Below the pieces are notes generated by a model, which saw nothing but the letters and a program-made list of their open reading frames with translations, was not told the origin of the DNA and made no database searches. Positions 17,753-28,318 of a DNA stretch of 64,000 bases are shown here, in pieces. The stretch spans positions 558,001 to 622,000 of the forward strand of contig CAWAJW010000015.1 in the NCBI GenBank assembly GCA_963782475.1, in the 5' to 3' direction. The translations under genes and the position numbers were made by a program. This DNA is from CAVQBP01 sp963782475 (GTDB lineage: Bacteria; Bacteroidota; Ignavibacteria; Ignavibacteriales; Ignavibacteriaceae). The first letter of the stretch is position 1. Every line of letters begins with the position of its first letter.

Positions 17753-20365
17753 CTATTGCAGTTTAACTACAACTTCCTTCCCCTTATAATTTACCACTTT
17801 ATCGAACGTTTCAAAAGAGTTAATTCCGGTTCCTTTGTTTGTTTCCACACGAATAATGTTGAATTTGTGTTCAGCAGGCATTCCGGGGAATGAGCCATTC
17901 CGGCTACTAATTGTCAAAGTTTTTTCCGCATCATTCCATTTAAATCTGATAGTAGAATAATTTCCTTTTTCATAGTCATAATTGTCATTTTCATCTTCAT
18001 ATAAAGTAAACTCTCCGCTGGCCCCAGTATAAATTCTAATTTCTATAGGATCATTTTTTTCTGCTGCATATTGTATTACCGGTCCCATTGGAATAATAGA
18101 TCCGGCTTTTACATAAAGAGGAATTTTATCAACCGGCGCATCCGTTTTTATTGTCCGGCCTCCTTCACTGCGTTCACCGGTCCAGAAATTATACCACTTA
18201 ACAGAATTTGGTAAATAAACATCCCGCTCATTAACTTTAGGCTCGGTAACAGGGGCAACGAGGAGTGCCTTTCCGAACATGAATTCATAAATTTGATTTA
18301 AAGCCGAATCATCCCGGTTAAAGTCCATAACCAAAGGGCGCATCATAGTTGATCCGTTTTTCGTAACCTGCCATGCTTCGGAATAAATATAAGGAAGTAA
18401 ACGGTATCTCAAATCCAGCATCTTTTTCATATTATCCTGAACCAGCTGGCTATAATGCCACGGCTCAGTTTCCGATTGATATCCATGGATACGGAAAATA
18501 GGATTGAAAGTGCCCCATTGATACCAGCGTATTAGCAATTCCTGGTAATTTTCATCTGTATATTGCGATTTCCCGGGACGGAAAAATCCGCCAATATCGG
18601 TAGTCCAATAAGGCATACCGGTGATTGTGTAGTTAAGTCCGGCAGCTATTTGACGTTTAAAGGAATCCCATGTTCCGCCAATATCACCTGACCAATTTAT
18701 CGTACCGTACCTTTGCTGACCGAGAAAAGCAGAACGGGTTAAAATACAAACCCTTTTCCTTGATGTTGTTTTGCGCTGACCTTCATAAACTGCCCGGCTG
18801 ACAAATAACGGATACGTAAGACGATAAAAATCTCCTAACCCCAGATAAGTTTTTGCACCGTGCAGAGCATCGTTTTCAGGTTCTGTTGCATCCATCCACC
18901 ATGAATCGACTCCATAAGAAAATAAATTTTTATTTAATGTATTCCAATAATCTTTCCTTGTAACAGGATTGAAATAATCGAGCCATTTGCTATCCGGTAT
19001 ATAAAGATCTTTTGATGCAAACTTTTTTCCAATTGCAGAATTCTTATCCGGATTTGACCAGATGGAAATGCAGAAATGTGAATTTGCATCATGTAATTGC
19101 TTTATGAAATGTGCCGGATCGGGATAATTAATACTGTCAAATTCGGGGACACCCCAGCCGTTATTTCCCCAGTATTGCCAATCCTGTACAATCACATCCA
19201 TAGGAATTTTTTTCTCCCGGAATTCCTTAACAGTATTCACAAGCCCGGTACTGGAAGTGTAACGTTCACGGCACTGCCAGAATCCGTATGCCCATCGGGG
19301 AAGCATCGGTGCATTGCCTGAAAGATTCCTGTAAGAAGCTATTACGCTGTCGGCAGCCGGACCATAAAACACAACATAATCAAGCAGCTTAGCATTCGGA
19401 GAACGGAAGGTGGTTTCATTCCCGGTTAATTTCCAGGATAGCTTAGGTGTATTGCTTGATCTGCAAACTAATTGAACCTGATGCTCTCCGGCTTTTAAAT
19501 TCACCAGGGCATCCGCAGCGGGGGGAAGCCAAAAATTCGTTATGTCAATAGAAGGTTTTCCATCGATTACAACATATTGACGATTATCCATATCACCCAG
19601 ATTAAGAAATATTGAATAAACACCATCTTCAGGTAGATTAAATTTCCCGGTGTAAAGGGATTGATGCTGCGATACTTTTTCCGTTCCTGATGTAGTTGTA
19701 ACTTCAACTGCCTGGTTGTTGCCTGCAGATTGCTCCTGCTTTTCAAGTGTTATGAAATTGTCTGCCGGATTAAAATCTGTTAGCCCGTATTGATGCCAAA
19801 GCAATCCATATCCTTTGCTTGAATATATAAAAGGAAGAGAAATTTGTGAGTTAACCTGCGTTAAACGACGGGTAACATTTTTTAAATTATAATTCCCATC
19901 CTGAAACTGTCCCAATCCAAAAATATATTCATCCTTTGGTGATTCAAAACTCTGTTCTGCTATAAAACAGGGTTCACCCATAACAGAATCGGGTATAAGT
20001 TTTCTTGTACCGGCTTTTTCGCTCAAGAAAATTTTCCCTAAATAATCAGTAAATGATAAATTACCAGTCTGCTTATCTATATCAACAATAATTTTCTTCC
20101 CCTTTAATTCAAGTTTTGAAGGTGAATCCGCAACCTTCATTTTTGGAGCAGTATATTTTGAAGTAAAAATTAACTCCGGCACTTTTGATTCAACATTATT
20201 ATAGAATTTTATTCTTACAGCATTTTCTGCAATAGGAGAAATGTTAAGTATTCCTTCTGTCAGATTAATGATCACTTCGTTCGCTAATTGTTTATAGTTT
20301 TTTACAACCTGCGCCTGACAGAAAAGAGGGAAGAGGCAAATTAAAAACCAGTATTTAATTCTCAT
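17753..20365 (-). CDS. GH31 glycosidase (alpha-xylosidase-like) with inserted PA14-like domain
   Basis: An 870-residue secreted GH31 enzyme with a signal peptide ending CQAQ. The N-terminal beta-sandwich is interrupted by a PA14-like module at about 220-330 (YTGKFNLPEDGVYSIFLNL, LKAGEHQVQLVC), which is typical of alpha-xylosidases from plant-polysaccharide degraders. The barrel carries the nucleophile Asp492 in WWMDATEPE and the acid/base Asp561 in NWSGDIGG. The C-terminal DUF5110-type sheet ends the protein. Alpha-xylosidase on xyloglucan or xylan fragments is the likely role; alpha-glucosidase cannot be excluded. It is the most 3' gene of the minus-strand locus and is intact. Its C-terminus is homologous to a remnant at 41.4 kb and to the GH31 at 45.7 kb. 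Confidence 0.87.
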   Translation of the reverse strand: MRIKYWFLICLFPLFCQAQVVKNYKQLANEVIINLTEGILNISPIAENAVRIKFYNNVESKVPELIFTSKYTAPKMKVADSPSKLELKGKKIIVDIDKQTGNLSFTDYLGKIFLSEKAGTRKLIPDSVMGEPCFIAEQSFESPKDEYIFGLGQFQDGNYNLKNVTRRLTQVNSQISLPFIYSSKGYGLLWHQYGLTDFNPADNFITLEKQEQSAGNNQAVEVTTTSGTEKVSQHQSLYTGKFNLPEDGVYSIFLNLGDMDNRQYVVIDGKPSIDITNFWLPPAADALVNLKAGEHQVQLVCRSSNTPKLSWKLTGNETTFRSPNAKLLDYVVFYGPAADSVIASYRNLSGNAPMLPRWAYGFWQCRERYTSSTGLVNTVKEFREKKIPMDVIVQDWQYWGNNGWGVPEFDSINYPDPAHFIKQLHDANSHFCISIWSNPDKNSAIGKKFASKDLYIPDSKWLDYFNPVTRKDYWNTLNKNLFSYGVDSWWMDATEPENDALHGAKTYLGLGDFYRLTYPLFVSRAVYEGQRKTTSRKRVCILTRSAFLGQQRYGTINWSGDIGGTWDSFKRQIAAGLNYTITGMPYWTTDIGGFFRPGKSQYTDENYQELLIRWYQWGTFNPIFRIHGYQSETEPWHYSQLVQDNMKKMLDLRYRLLPYIYSEAWQVTKNGSTMMRPLVMDFNRDDSALNQIYEFMFGKALLVAPVTEPKVNERDVYLPNSVKWYNFWTGERSEGGRTIKTDAPVDKIPLYVKAGSIIPMGPVIQYAAEKNDPIEIRIYTGASGEFTLYEDENDNYDYEKGNYSTIRFKWNDAEKTLTISSRNGSFPGMPAEHKFNIIRVETNKGTGINSFETFDKVVNYKGKEVVVKLQ

Positions 20366-20693
20366 AATAATAACGCTATTTATTTATTGAAAAAAACATT
20401 TAACAAACATCTTTAACTAATACAAATATTTTGATTATCATTATTAAATGAATCTTTTTTGCAAAAGACTTTAGTAAACTGTTCTGTATAATCTAAAATA
20501 TTTTTCATTTGTATTATTAATTGTTAATCCACATTAGAAGCTATTTCTTTGGCGAGTTAATAGACCGAAAACTATTCTGACTATTGTTTATTATTGTTTT
20601 TAAATTTTCCTTATAATTTAACATTTTTTCCGACAATAAATTGCTTTCTTAACTTCCGGGTATTGACCAACTTAATTAATACCTACTAATGTA
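20366..20693 (-). promoter_or_regulatory. Intergenic stretch upstream of GH31, no gene seen
   Basis: 328 bp, very AT-rich, between the VKOR-DsbA stop and the GH31 start. No open frame with a family resemblance and no strong hairpin is visible. It must hold the GH31 leader and probably its promoter, but I cannot point to the site. Confidence 0.3.
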
Positions 20694-21947
20694 TTAAGGT
20701 TTACGCAAACCCAGACTCTTCTGCAGAATTATAACAAGTTCATCTGCGTTATTCGGTTCCGGGATAACCCAATGAGAACCGTAAATTAGTTTTGGAACAC
20801 CACCGTTGCCGCCCTGCATGGTTTGTCCATATGTCCGAATACAGGTTTGCATATACTGTCCTATCCAAGGGTTGTTGATAGCTGCATCGAATTTCTCTTT
20901 CCCAACCAATTCAATCGCTTTTGCTCTTGTGGATTCGAGACTTCGCGGACGCCACTTGTCGCCGGATTCAAACGAGAACATCCAGCTTTCAAAGACGGGA
21001 AACATTTCACGATTGGCTAGCCATACCGCCAGAGCAATTCTTACCAAATCGCAAGAGTTTTTGAATTCATCAACATCTCTGGGAATGTATGGGTTACACT
21101 GAGTATTCAATGGTGTCGGATATAATGCAAAGGCAAGCTTTCCGTTAAAGCGGTGTATCACTTCATTGAGCATTAAATGAATTTGCTGACAATGGGGACA
21201 ATTATAATCAAAGAGCAAGGCAACAATGTAGGGGGCTTCCGGCGACCCAACCATCGGCACATCGTGATAATCGATGGCAGGTGGGTTATAGTAAGATTCA
21301 CTATCATTAAGGACCGGAGGGGGAGTGAAGGCAATTTGAAAGGCAGCCAGAATAACTGCCAGAACTAAACCAATAAGAGACCTGCTCATTGTAAGTAAAA
21401 TTCTATTCCGCCTTGGAACCGGTAAAACATTTTTGACAATTATGTGATTTGTCTGTGAGACAGCCTCAGAATGGTCATCGAATTCTTTGATTGCCCTCCA
21501 TATTATAAAAACTGCAAACAGCAGACCGGTAATATGTGCAGTCATACAATAAAGGCAGAATTTTCCAATGATCCAACTCTGTACAATGGTAAACCACACG
21601 GCACTTCCGAAAACCGAACCAGCCAGTATCAACATCGCACTCCAGGCAAGTTGCCGAATTGGTGCCTCTGTAGCGGGACCTATAAAAAAACCGGCAACCA
21701 GCGTTGCCAGATAAGCTCCTACTGCCAAACCACTGACAGGCAATACTCCTGCTATCATCGACCATTGGCTATCAAGCACCTCTTCGCACGGGCTCCCGCC
21801 GCTGCATCCGGCTATAGAACCGCCTTTAAGGAAATGCCAGCTCAAGATAATGCTAAAAACCAGAGCCAATAAGTTCAATCCCGTTAAAATCCAACGCCAC
21901 CAGGGCAATGGATGTTGAAGATCGGTCCCGCCTTTGTAAGTGACCAA
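20694..21947 (-). CDS. VKOR-DsbA fusion: membrane disulfide-bond-forming oxidoreductase
   Basis: A 417-residue inner-membrane protein that makes disulfide bonds in exported proteins. The first ~200 residues are a vitamin K epoxide reductase (VKOR) domain with four or five membrane helices, the loop cysteines Cys48 and Cys54 (CSGGSPCEEVL) and the redox pair CLYC at 131-134. The C-terminal half is a periplasmic DsbA-like thioredoxin domain with CPHC at 250-253. This is the complete set for electron transfer from substrate to quinone in one chain. The start is taken as TTG at 21947 because AGGAGGAGGAA lies just before it; the longer ATG at 21992 falls within a hairpin and adds a poor N-terminus. 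It is downstream of the cysteine-bearing GH54 gene, and both are GC-richer than their neighbours. Confidence 0.85.
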   Translation of the reverse strand: MVTYKGGTDLQHPLPWWRWILTGLNLLALVFSIILSWHFLKGGSIAGCSGGSPCEEVLDSQWSMIAGVLPVSGLAVGAYLATLVAGFFIGPATEAPIRQLAWSAMLILAGSVFGSAVWFTIVQSWIIGKFCLYCMTAHITGLLFAVFIIWRAIKEFDDHSEAVSQTNHIIVKNVLPVPRRNRILLTMSRSLIGLVLAVILAAFQIAFTPPPVLNDSESYYNPPAIDYHDVPMVGSPEAPYIVALLFDYNCPHCQQIHLMLNEVIHRFNGKLAFALYPTPLNTQCNPYIPRDVDEFKNSCDLVRIALAVWLANREMFPVFESWMFSFESGDKWRPRSLESTRAKAIELVGKEKFDAAINNPWIGQYMQTCIRTYGQTMQGGNGGVPKLIYGSHWVIPEPNNADELVIILQKSLGLRKP

Positions 21948-21978
21948 AATTCCTCCTCCTCCGCTTGAAATAGAAAAT

Positions 21979-22010
21979 CCGCGGCATCTCAATCTGTTGT
22001 CGAGCCGCGG
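21979..22010 (-). repeat. GC-rich hairpin between GH54 and VKOR-DsbA genes
   Basis: CCGCGGC (21979-21985) pairs with GCCGCGG (22004-22010) around an 18-base loop. In the direction of transcription it is followed by ATTTTCTATTTC, a weak T-rich stretch, then by the strong ribosome site of the VKOR gene. It may be a partial terminator, or stabilise the upstream mRNA and set the ratio of the two products. Confidence 0.45.
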
Positions 22011-22051
22011 AGAGCAATAGATATTTTAACAAAACCCTGCTGATATTCCCA

Positions 22052-25000
22052 CTAAGTTTTCCTGAAATATTGATTAGGTTTGCCCGGAGTAGGAATATTA
22101 TTTGCAACAGGTATACCGTTCTCATGAGATCTAATTAAAGGTGCGGCAAGGGTAATACCACTACCTGAAATCTGTGCATTTACACTGTGCGCATAAGTTA
22201 GCGGCTTGGTAACTCTGATGGAGTCGATTGGATTACTACGACTGCCAAATCTACGTCGTCCGATTTTGATGGAAGCAATAACTGCTGCTTCACTATTTTT
22301 ACCATTGTCTATAGTGATGATCTGACCTGCACTAAAACCTTCCACTCCTGCAACAGGGATAACCGTTGTACCCGTATCGGTTGCGGTGCTCATTGTGGTT
22401 CCCCCTGGAGTACCAATAGCCGCTATATTAGCTGTCTCGCTATTGGTAGCTGTACCTATGAAAATTTTTTGACCTATGCTAAAACCGTCAACACTGGCTA
22501 CTTTGATATTGTTTGAACCAACTACTGATGCAGCAGACAGGGAGGTTGTATTCTGCAACAGGAAATCGCGGCAATTGTTATCGCTGTCGTATCCGTCAGG
22601 ATATCTGCCGGCGCTTCTATTAGGCTGAATAGCTAACGAAGAAAGCCACCATCTGAAGTCCCTGCTTATACCGGGTGAGGGTACACTGCATCCGTTCTCA
22701 CCTTCTCCGGAAGCTGCCTGGTAACCCTCAGCAGCCCAGGGATCGACAAGTCCGCCATAATTGAGACCATCTACAACATTACCGGCCGCATCATGCAATA
22801 CCATATTACCGGCCCTGGAAGAGAGGGCAGGTCCACCGAACCATTGGTCAGGCGTCTGAGTTCCCTGATAGCCTGCGGTCGTTGCCTTTTGGTCACGAAC
22901 GACCGCATCGATCGCGTGGTTCCTGGTTAGAGGTTGATCAAGAGTGATACCTGTACCGAGAGGTAAGACAGGCTCATTGCTTGAATGGGCGAAAGCAGTG
23001 GCCGGTTCGAAACTAATCCCCGTTCCACTGACACTGAAAGGTATATTAGACGCATGGTTAAATTTCAGCGGTTCTGCTAAATCAAGTCCTGTCCCCAAAT
23101 CCGTAATAGGACCGTTGAAATTACTGCGAACTGATTGTGTGCCGACATGTGTAACGGTGATTATTTCAATCCCATGCCCTTTACTCTCAATGTCCAGTTT
23201 GATTTTGTCTCCGACTGAAATGTTGGCGACGGAAGTCACCTTGATGTTCGTGTCGCCGGCTTTTGCATCTGCTGAAAGGTAAGCTTGTGTACCCGGCTTG
23301 CCAACTTTGGTTATGGTGACCACTTCATATTTTTCAATAGCTTGAGCGACAGCGGGGTAGTTTGCCCCATAGCCGATAGCCATCTTCTCAGCAACTTCGA
23401 AGCTATCTACGCTGGTGACAGGTATATTGGTAGAGCCTTTGGGGATAGTAATAACTGGACCGTCCGGGAGTGGTTGCCAGACCGTTGTAGGAGTACCGGG
23501 TTCGATTGGAAATTTTCTGCCGAAAGGGAATGGTGATCTGGGTGCCCCGATACCGGCAGCCGTACCAATGCCTGCAATTTTACGGATCTCCTTAGCGGCA
23601 CCATTGTCTATTTCAACCTCATCGCCAACGGACATACCAGTTGTATTCCTAACGTAAAGGGTTGATTCACCTTTTTGTGCTGGGACCGTCAGACCTGAAT
23701 TAGATAAGCCAAGGAGGTAAAAACTGTGTGAAGCAAGTAATGTTCCGCTTGGAATTTTCACGGACGAAAAGATGGGCAGCTGGGTTTGGTGCTGGGTCAA
23801 AGTCCAATTAGAAATATCGACCGCACTGTTGCCGGCGTTATAGAGCTCTATGAACGAGTTTGTCGAATTATCAGGAGAGCCGTCGCTAATTCGGAATTCG
23901 TTAATTTTTATCGGGCTAACATTGCGTACCTTTTCTGCTGTTATCTCGGATTGCTTTTTTCCGTTTGCTGAGTTAGTCCACGAAGCTTTGCCGACAAGAT
24001 CACCACAGAAAGATTCTGAGCCGGAAATAACTGTGAAGGTTGCAACTACGCTTGCACCCGGCTCAATCGAACCAACAAACATCTTTGATATTTCTTTGGA
24101 ATTTAAAACTACGGATTTCCACCCTTTAGGTATGGAAAGACTTAAGGTAATGTCCTTCACAGGTTCCCCTGTAGTATTTGTGAACGTTACAGTAGAGTTC
24201 TGTGAAGACCCGGGTGAGAATGTCTGCAGTCCCGCAGGAGCAGCGATTTCATTAGCCGGTGCCAGGCTCAGACGGTTCACATCATACCTGGCTGCTACTA
24301 TATTTTTCTGAATCTTCTGATTAGTTTCCTTCGTCGGGAAAGTGCCAGGAGAAGTCATTGCACCTTCGTAGAAAGTACCCTGCGAACCATTACTGTTATC
24401 GCCGCCGTTACCTAAAAGGATAGCCCCCTGCTTACGCATCGGGTCATAACTGTTCCTGTCGTTGATAACACGCGGTCCGTCGAACATAACCTGCAGTCCG
24501 CCTTGCTGAGCGTCGCCGCCCATAGATCTCCAGTGGTGCGGTTCGCCATCAGCCATTGCGGTTACGAAACGCCAGGTGATGCTCGACAGGTCCGGACAAT
24601 ACTTATCATCTGGAGACTGATTAACACAACCTACTAGATTATTCTCCTGGTCGGTCATGATCCATGGACCGGCATCCTGTCCATGATACCAATAATTGGC
24701 ATTACCGTAGTAGGTTGTTTCCATAGTGCCGTCGCCGTCATCCCGACTATCGGTTTCTGCGTTACCATAGTCGTAGCAGCAGCCATTGTTGAAGTGATGA
24801 CCATTAATGACCCAGTACTGTCCCTCAGCCTGGTCATCGACTGCTGTGCCTTTAGCATTGTTCCAGCGAAGACCCATGCCCGGCTCAATGAAAATGCCGT
24901 ATGCCTTGTGCCCCATAATTGTAATCGGTGCCATGTCAGCGATCGGGATGTTATTAAATCCGCCCATCCCGGGACCACTGAATCCGCCGCGGGGTGCCTG

Positions 25001-25387
25001 AACTAGGTTGTTGCCGTTACCTGACTGGTCGTAAAGTGTGGTGATCCAGCAGTATGTATTGGCACAGAATGCATCCTGTGCAGCTGCGTCGGCATATCCT
25101 CCCGGGTCACCCTCACTGGGCTGTACCACGCCTATATCCAAGGTCTTACCATCCGACTGGCGCATAACCTGGTAGAGGGGTCCGTTATAGGACTCATACA
25201 ACGCACGTGTGCTGCTGTGAGCAGCAACGCATGGGCAGCCTGCAGCAGCATAGATATCACATGGACCTTCCGGTCTGGCCGGATTACTATTGTGCTCTGC
25301 CCCTGTCATTGCGATCACTATCATCATGGCGACAGGTAGTATAAATACTAATGCTAGAATGACCACAAGACTACTTTTCTTTTTCAT
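22052..25387 (-). CDS. GH54 alpha-L-arabinofuranosidase with NEW3, lamin-tail and repeat modules
   Basis: An 1111-residue secreted enzyme that removes alpha-L-arabinofuranose from arabinoxylan or arabinan. After a signal segment, residues ~43-380 match the GH54 (AbfB) catalytic domain known best from fungi. Glu248 in WIMTDQEN and Asp330 in GGDNSNG align with the nucleophile and acid/base. The cysteine pattern is kept: CDIYAAAGCPC, FCANTYC and the vicinal GCC. The fungal CBM42 tail is absent. Instead there is a NEW3-like domain (~390-480), a lamin-tail domain starting INEFRISDG, and five related modules of the type NIKVTSVxxFSVGDKIxI that interrupt it. AGGAG precedes the ATG. Base composition is clearly GC-richer than the surroundings (36 of 60 bases G/C at 22681-22740, against 22 of 60 at 26341-26400 in the next gene), suggesting transfer. 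Confidence 0.88.
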   Translation of the reverse strand: MKKKSSLVVILALVFILPVAMMIVIAMTGAEHNSNPARPEGPCDIYAAAGCPCVAAHSSTRALYESYNGPLYQVMRQSDGKTLDIGVVQPSEGDPGGYADAAAQDAFCANTYCWITTLYDQSGNGNNLVQAPRGGFSGPGMGGFNNIPIADMAPITIMGHKAYGIFIEPGMGLRWNNAKGTAVDDQAEGQYWVINGHHFNNGCCYDYGNAETDSRDDGDGTMETTYYGNANYWYHGQDAGPWIMTDQENNLVGCVNQSPDDKYCPDLSSITWRFVTAMADGEPHHWRSMGGDAQQGGLQVMFDGPRVINDRNSYDPMRKQGAILLGNGGDNSNGSQGTFYEGAMTSPGTFPTKETNQKIQKNIVAARYDVNRLSLAPANEIAAPAGLQTFSPGSSQNSTVTFTNTTGEPVKDITLSLSIPKGWKSVVLNSKEISKMFVGSIEPGASVVATFTVISGSESFCGDLVGKASWTNSANGKKQSEITAEKVRNVSPIKINEFRISDGSPDNSTNSFIELYNAGNSAVDISNWTLTQHQTQLPIFSSVKIPSGTLLASHSFYLLGLSNSGLTVPAQKGESTLYVRNTTGMSVGDEVEIDNGAAKEIRKIAGIGTAAGIGAPRSPFPFGRKFPIEPGTPTTVWQPLPDGPVITIPKGSTNIPVTSVDSFEVAEKMAIGYGANYPAVAQAIEKYEVVTITKVGKPGTQAYLSADAKAGDTNIKVTSVANISVGDKIKLDIESKGHGIEIITVTHVGTQSVRSNFNGPITDLGTGLDLAEPLKFNHASNIPFSVSGTGISFEPATAFAHSSNEPVLPLGTGITLDQPLTRNHAIDAVVRDQKATTAGYQGTQTPDQWFGGPALSSRAGNMVLHDAAGNVVDGLNYGGLVDPWAAEGYQAASGEGENGCSVPSPGISRDFRWWLSSLAIQPNRSAGRYPDGYDSDNNCRDFLLQNTTSLSAASVVGSNNIKVASVDGFSIGQKIFIGTATNSETANIAAIGTPGGTTMSTATDTGTTVIPVAGVEGFSAGQIITIDNGKNSEAAVIASIKIGRRRFGSRSNPIDSIRVTKPLTYAHSVNAQISGSGITLAAPLIRSHENGIPVANNIPTPGKPNQYFRKT

Positions 25388-25515
25388 CTTTGTTCTCCTA
25401 ATTTTTACTAAGATTTTTATTAATCTTAATTCTAATTGTTTTTCTCATCAAGATTCATTCTGTGAACTTAAGGTTCAATGGACAACTACAAAGCAAAGAT
25501 TAGATCTAACTTAAT

Positions 25516-28111
25516 TTATTGTATTGTAATCTTAGCCGTCTTCAAATCTTGTGTGTCTGAACTCGTTCCGTATAATATTTCATATTCTCCCGGAATTACA
25601 GCCATACTATAACTTGCACTATCGAAAAACTCGAATGCCGATGAAGGAAGAGTGAGACTTACATTTTTGGTTTTCCCTCCCGCAACATTAACACGCTTGA
25701 AACCGCGTAATGTTTTTATTGGTCCATTTACATCATTAACTTTATGTATATATACCTGAACGATTTCCGTTCCGTCACGTTTACCGGTATTTGAAACAGG
25801 TATTGAAAGATCAACGCTTTCGTCATTTTTTATTATACTCTTGCTTACTTGGGCATCACCTATTGAAAAAGTTGTGTAACTTAATCCATAGCCAAATGGG
25901 AACAGCGGATTTGACATGAAACGGTAAGTGCGATTTTTCATTGAATAATCTTGGAAATCGGGCAATTGGTCTGAGCTCTTGTAGAATGTAATTGGAAGTT
26001 TACCTGAAGGATTATAGTCGCCAAAAAGTACATCGGCAACTGCCTGTCCGCCGGACTCACCGCCATACCAAGCTTGAAGTATAGCATCACAATATTCGGT
26101 TTCGGGAGTTAAAGCAACTGCAGAGCCGGAACAATTCACATAAACGACTTTCTTTCCTGCTTCTTTTAAAGCTTTTAAACAATTAAGCTGAACTTCAGGA
26201 AGATCTATATTTGTACGATCACCCCCTTTGAACCCCGGATATGATACAGGCATTTCTTCTCCTTCAAGCTGAGTAGATAAGCCTCCTACAAATATCACAA
26301 GATCATATTCCCGGAGCTTCTTTAAAAGATCTGTATAATCTACATCTACTTCTTTGCCAAAATTAAATTCTATGTTTGCTTCCCAATCGTTCAACTGGGC
26401 ATAGCGGATTTCTATTTTATATTTCTTACCGATTTCAACTTTGAAAGGATGTCTTGACGGCAGCGTTCTCCAATTATCATACTTTTCAATTGTTTCTCCG
26501 TTTATTAGCAATTCAAAGTGTCCAGTAGCGCCGCCTTTAAATACTATCTCTTCACTTTTAGAAGGTACAAACTCAGTTTCATACTTAGCGGAAAATCCTA
26601 CAAGTTTAACACCGGATGCAAATTCATGCTGACCGGCAGCAGTTAGTTTTATAGGATTGACAATTTGCTGCGTGGCAACAGCATCGCCTGTCCAATCCGG
26701 TGTATTCCAATAAGTTGCCTTAAACCCTTTTTGTCCGTCTATCAGACATTTTGAGAAATAACTTTCTGTTACTTTATCTTCAACGAGGTCACAGCCTTTA
26801 TCATAAAAAATTTTGTCTGCCGGAAGCTTTGATTTAATTCCATCAAGAATAGTAATTGTTCTTTTCGGAGTTCCGTTATAATTTCCCCACAGCATTGGCT
26901 TATCATCGGCATTCGGACCAATTACAGCCAACTTTTTTATTGATTTCTTTAAAGGAAGGATATTGCTTTTATTTTGTAAAAGTGTCATTGATTCACGGGC
27001 CATATCCAATGCAAGTTTTCTGTGTTCTTCATTATTCACAACCGACATTGGAATTTTTGTCCAGGGAACCAGTGAATCGTCATCCATTTCTCCAAGGTCA
27101 AAACGTCCGACCAATACTCTCGTTAAGTGCTTATTAATATCTTCTTCAGTAATTAAACCTCTTGATACAGCTTCGGGTAATTTTTTAAATGCGGGATTAT
27201 CCCATTGGCATTCAACATCAGTTCCGGCTAATACGCCTTTAGCGGCAGCATGTACTGCGTCGGACGAAACTTTGTGACTCGTATAAAAATCCGTAATTGC
27301 ACCGCAATCGGAAACAACAAGGTATTTAAAACCCCAGTCATCGCGCAAAATATCTTGAAGCAGACGGCTGTTGCCGCAGCATGGTTCATCATCCAAACGC
27401 TGATAAGCACACATTACTTCCCGAACATCGGCTTTCTGAACCAGAGCTTTGAATGCCGGTAAATATGTTTCCCATAAATCGCGAGGATCAACATTGTTGA
27501 GGTTGATGTTATGTCTGCTCCATTCCGGGCCTGAGTGAACGGCAAAGTGTTTTGCGCATGCTAAGAGTTTTCTATATTTAGCATCGACTGGCCCTTGCAG
27601 CCCTTTCACTACTGAAATACCCATAATGGAAGTAAGGTAAGGATCTTCGCCGTAAGTTTCTTGTCCACGTCCCCAACGCGGGTCACGGAAAATGTTTATG
27701 TTAGGTGTCCAAACCGAGAGGCTTAAGAAACGTTTATTTCCCGAACCGTTCTTTATTGCTTCATTATACTTTGCGCGTGTTTCATCAGAAACAGCATTAA
27801 AAATTTTATAAACTAATGTATCATCAAATGAGGCGGCCATACCGATAGGTTCAGGAAATACGGTAACATTATTGTTATTTGCCAGTCCATGCAATGCTTC
27901 GCTCCACCAATTGAAATTTTTTATACCTAAGCGAGGAATAGCATCGGAAACATCACACATTAAGCGCAGCTTTTTCGCTCAAAGTTAATCTTGATATTAA
28001 ATCTTTAGCTCTTTCTTCAGAGCTTAAATTTGGATTTTGGTAAGGCAGCATCTGCCCCCATACATTCATAGATAACAAAAAGCTTACTACTAAGAATAAA
28101 ACTTTTTTCAT
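25516..28111 (-). CDS. GH3 beta-xylosidase/beta-glucosidase, frameshifted near the N-terminus
   Basis: A secreted GH3 enzyme of about 860 residues once one frameshift is allowed for. The real start is the ATG at 28111 (GGAG upstream), giving a signal peptide and SEERAKDLISRLTLSEKAAL. The frame then hits TGA, and one base off it continues as MCDVSDAIPRLGIKNFNWWSEALHG down to 25516. One surplus A near 27960-27964 explains the break. NWWSEALHG and the nucleophile in VVSDCGAITD (codon 27307-27309) fit beta-xylosidase-like GH3 members. A PA14-like domain (GFKATYW ... HFELLINGETIEKYDNW) sits inside the second alpha/beta domain, and a fibronectin-III-like domain ends the protein. Either a sequencing indel or a young pseudogene. 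Confidence 0.85.
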
Positions 28112-28318
28112 ATTCACTCCATTTTACAAGTTTCAAATTAATCTTCGCATAGATTCTGAAAAACGTTCAACGTTTAACTCGTTCTCAGAGTCATATTTGG
28201 ATTTAGTTTAATTTTTGTCCGCTTTTTTATTTAAAACACAGTAAAACCACTAACAGAAGACAATCAACTCTAAAGTATCTCCTTTTTTAATTTGTAAAAA
28301 TCATAAGAAAAAGATTTA

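Noticed and set aside
21471..21872. 133-codon plus-strand frame opposite the VKOR domain
   Set aside because: The opposite strand has all VKOR cysteines and membrane segments, and the plus frame shows no family features.
24683..25006. 107-codon plus-strand frame inside the GH54 gene, and other long antisense frames there
   Set aside because: The region is GC-richer, so long antisense frames arise by chance. The minus strand encodes the well-conserved GH54 catalytic domain.
25516..27960. GH3 starting at the internal ATG 27960
   Set aside because: That start would drop the signal peptide and the first ~50 conserved residues, which are found one base out of frame upstream at 27964-28111.
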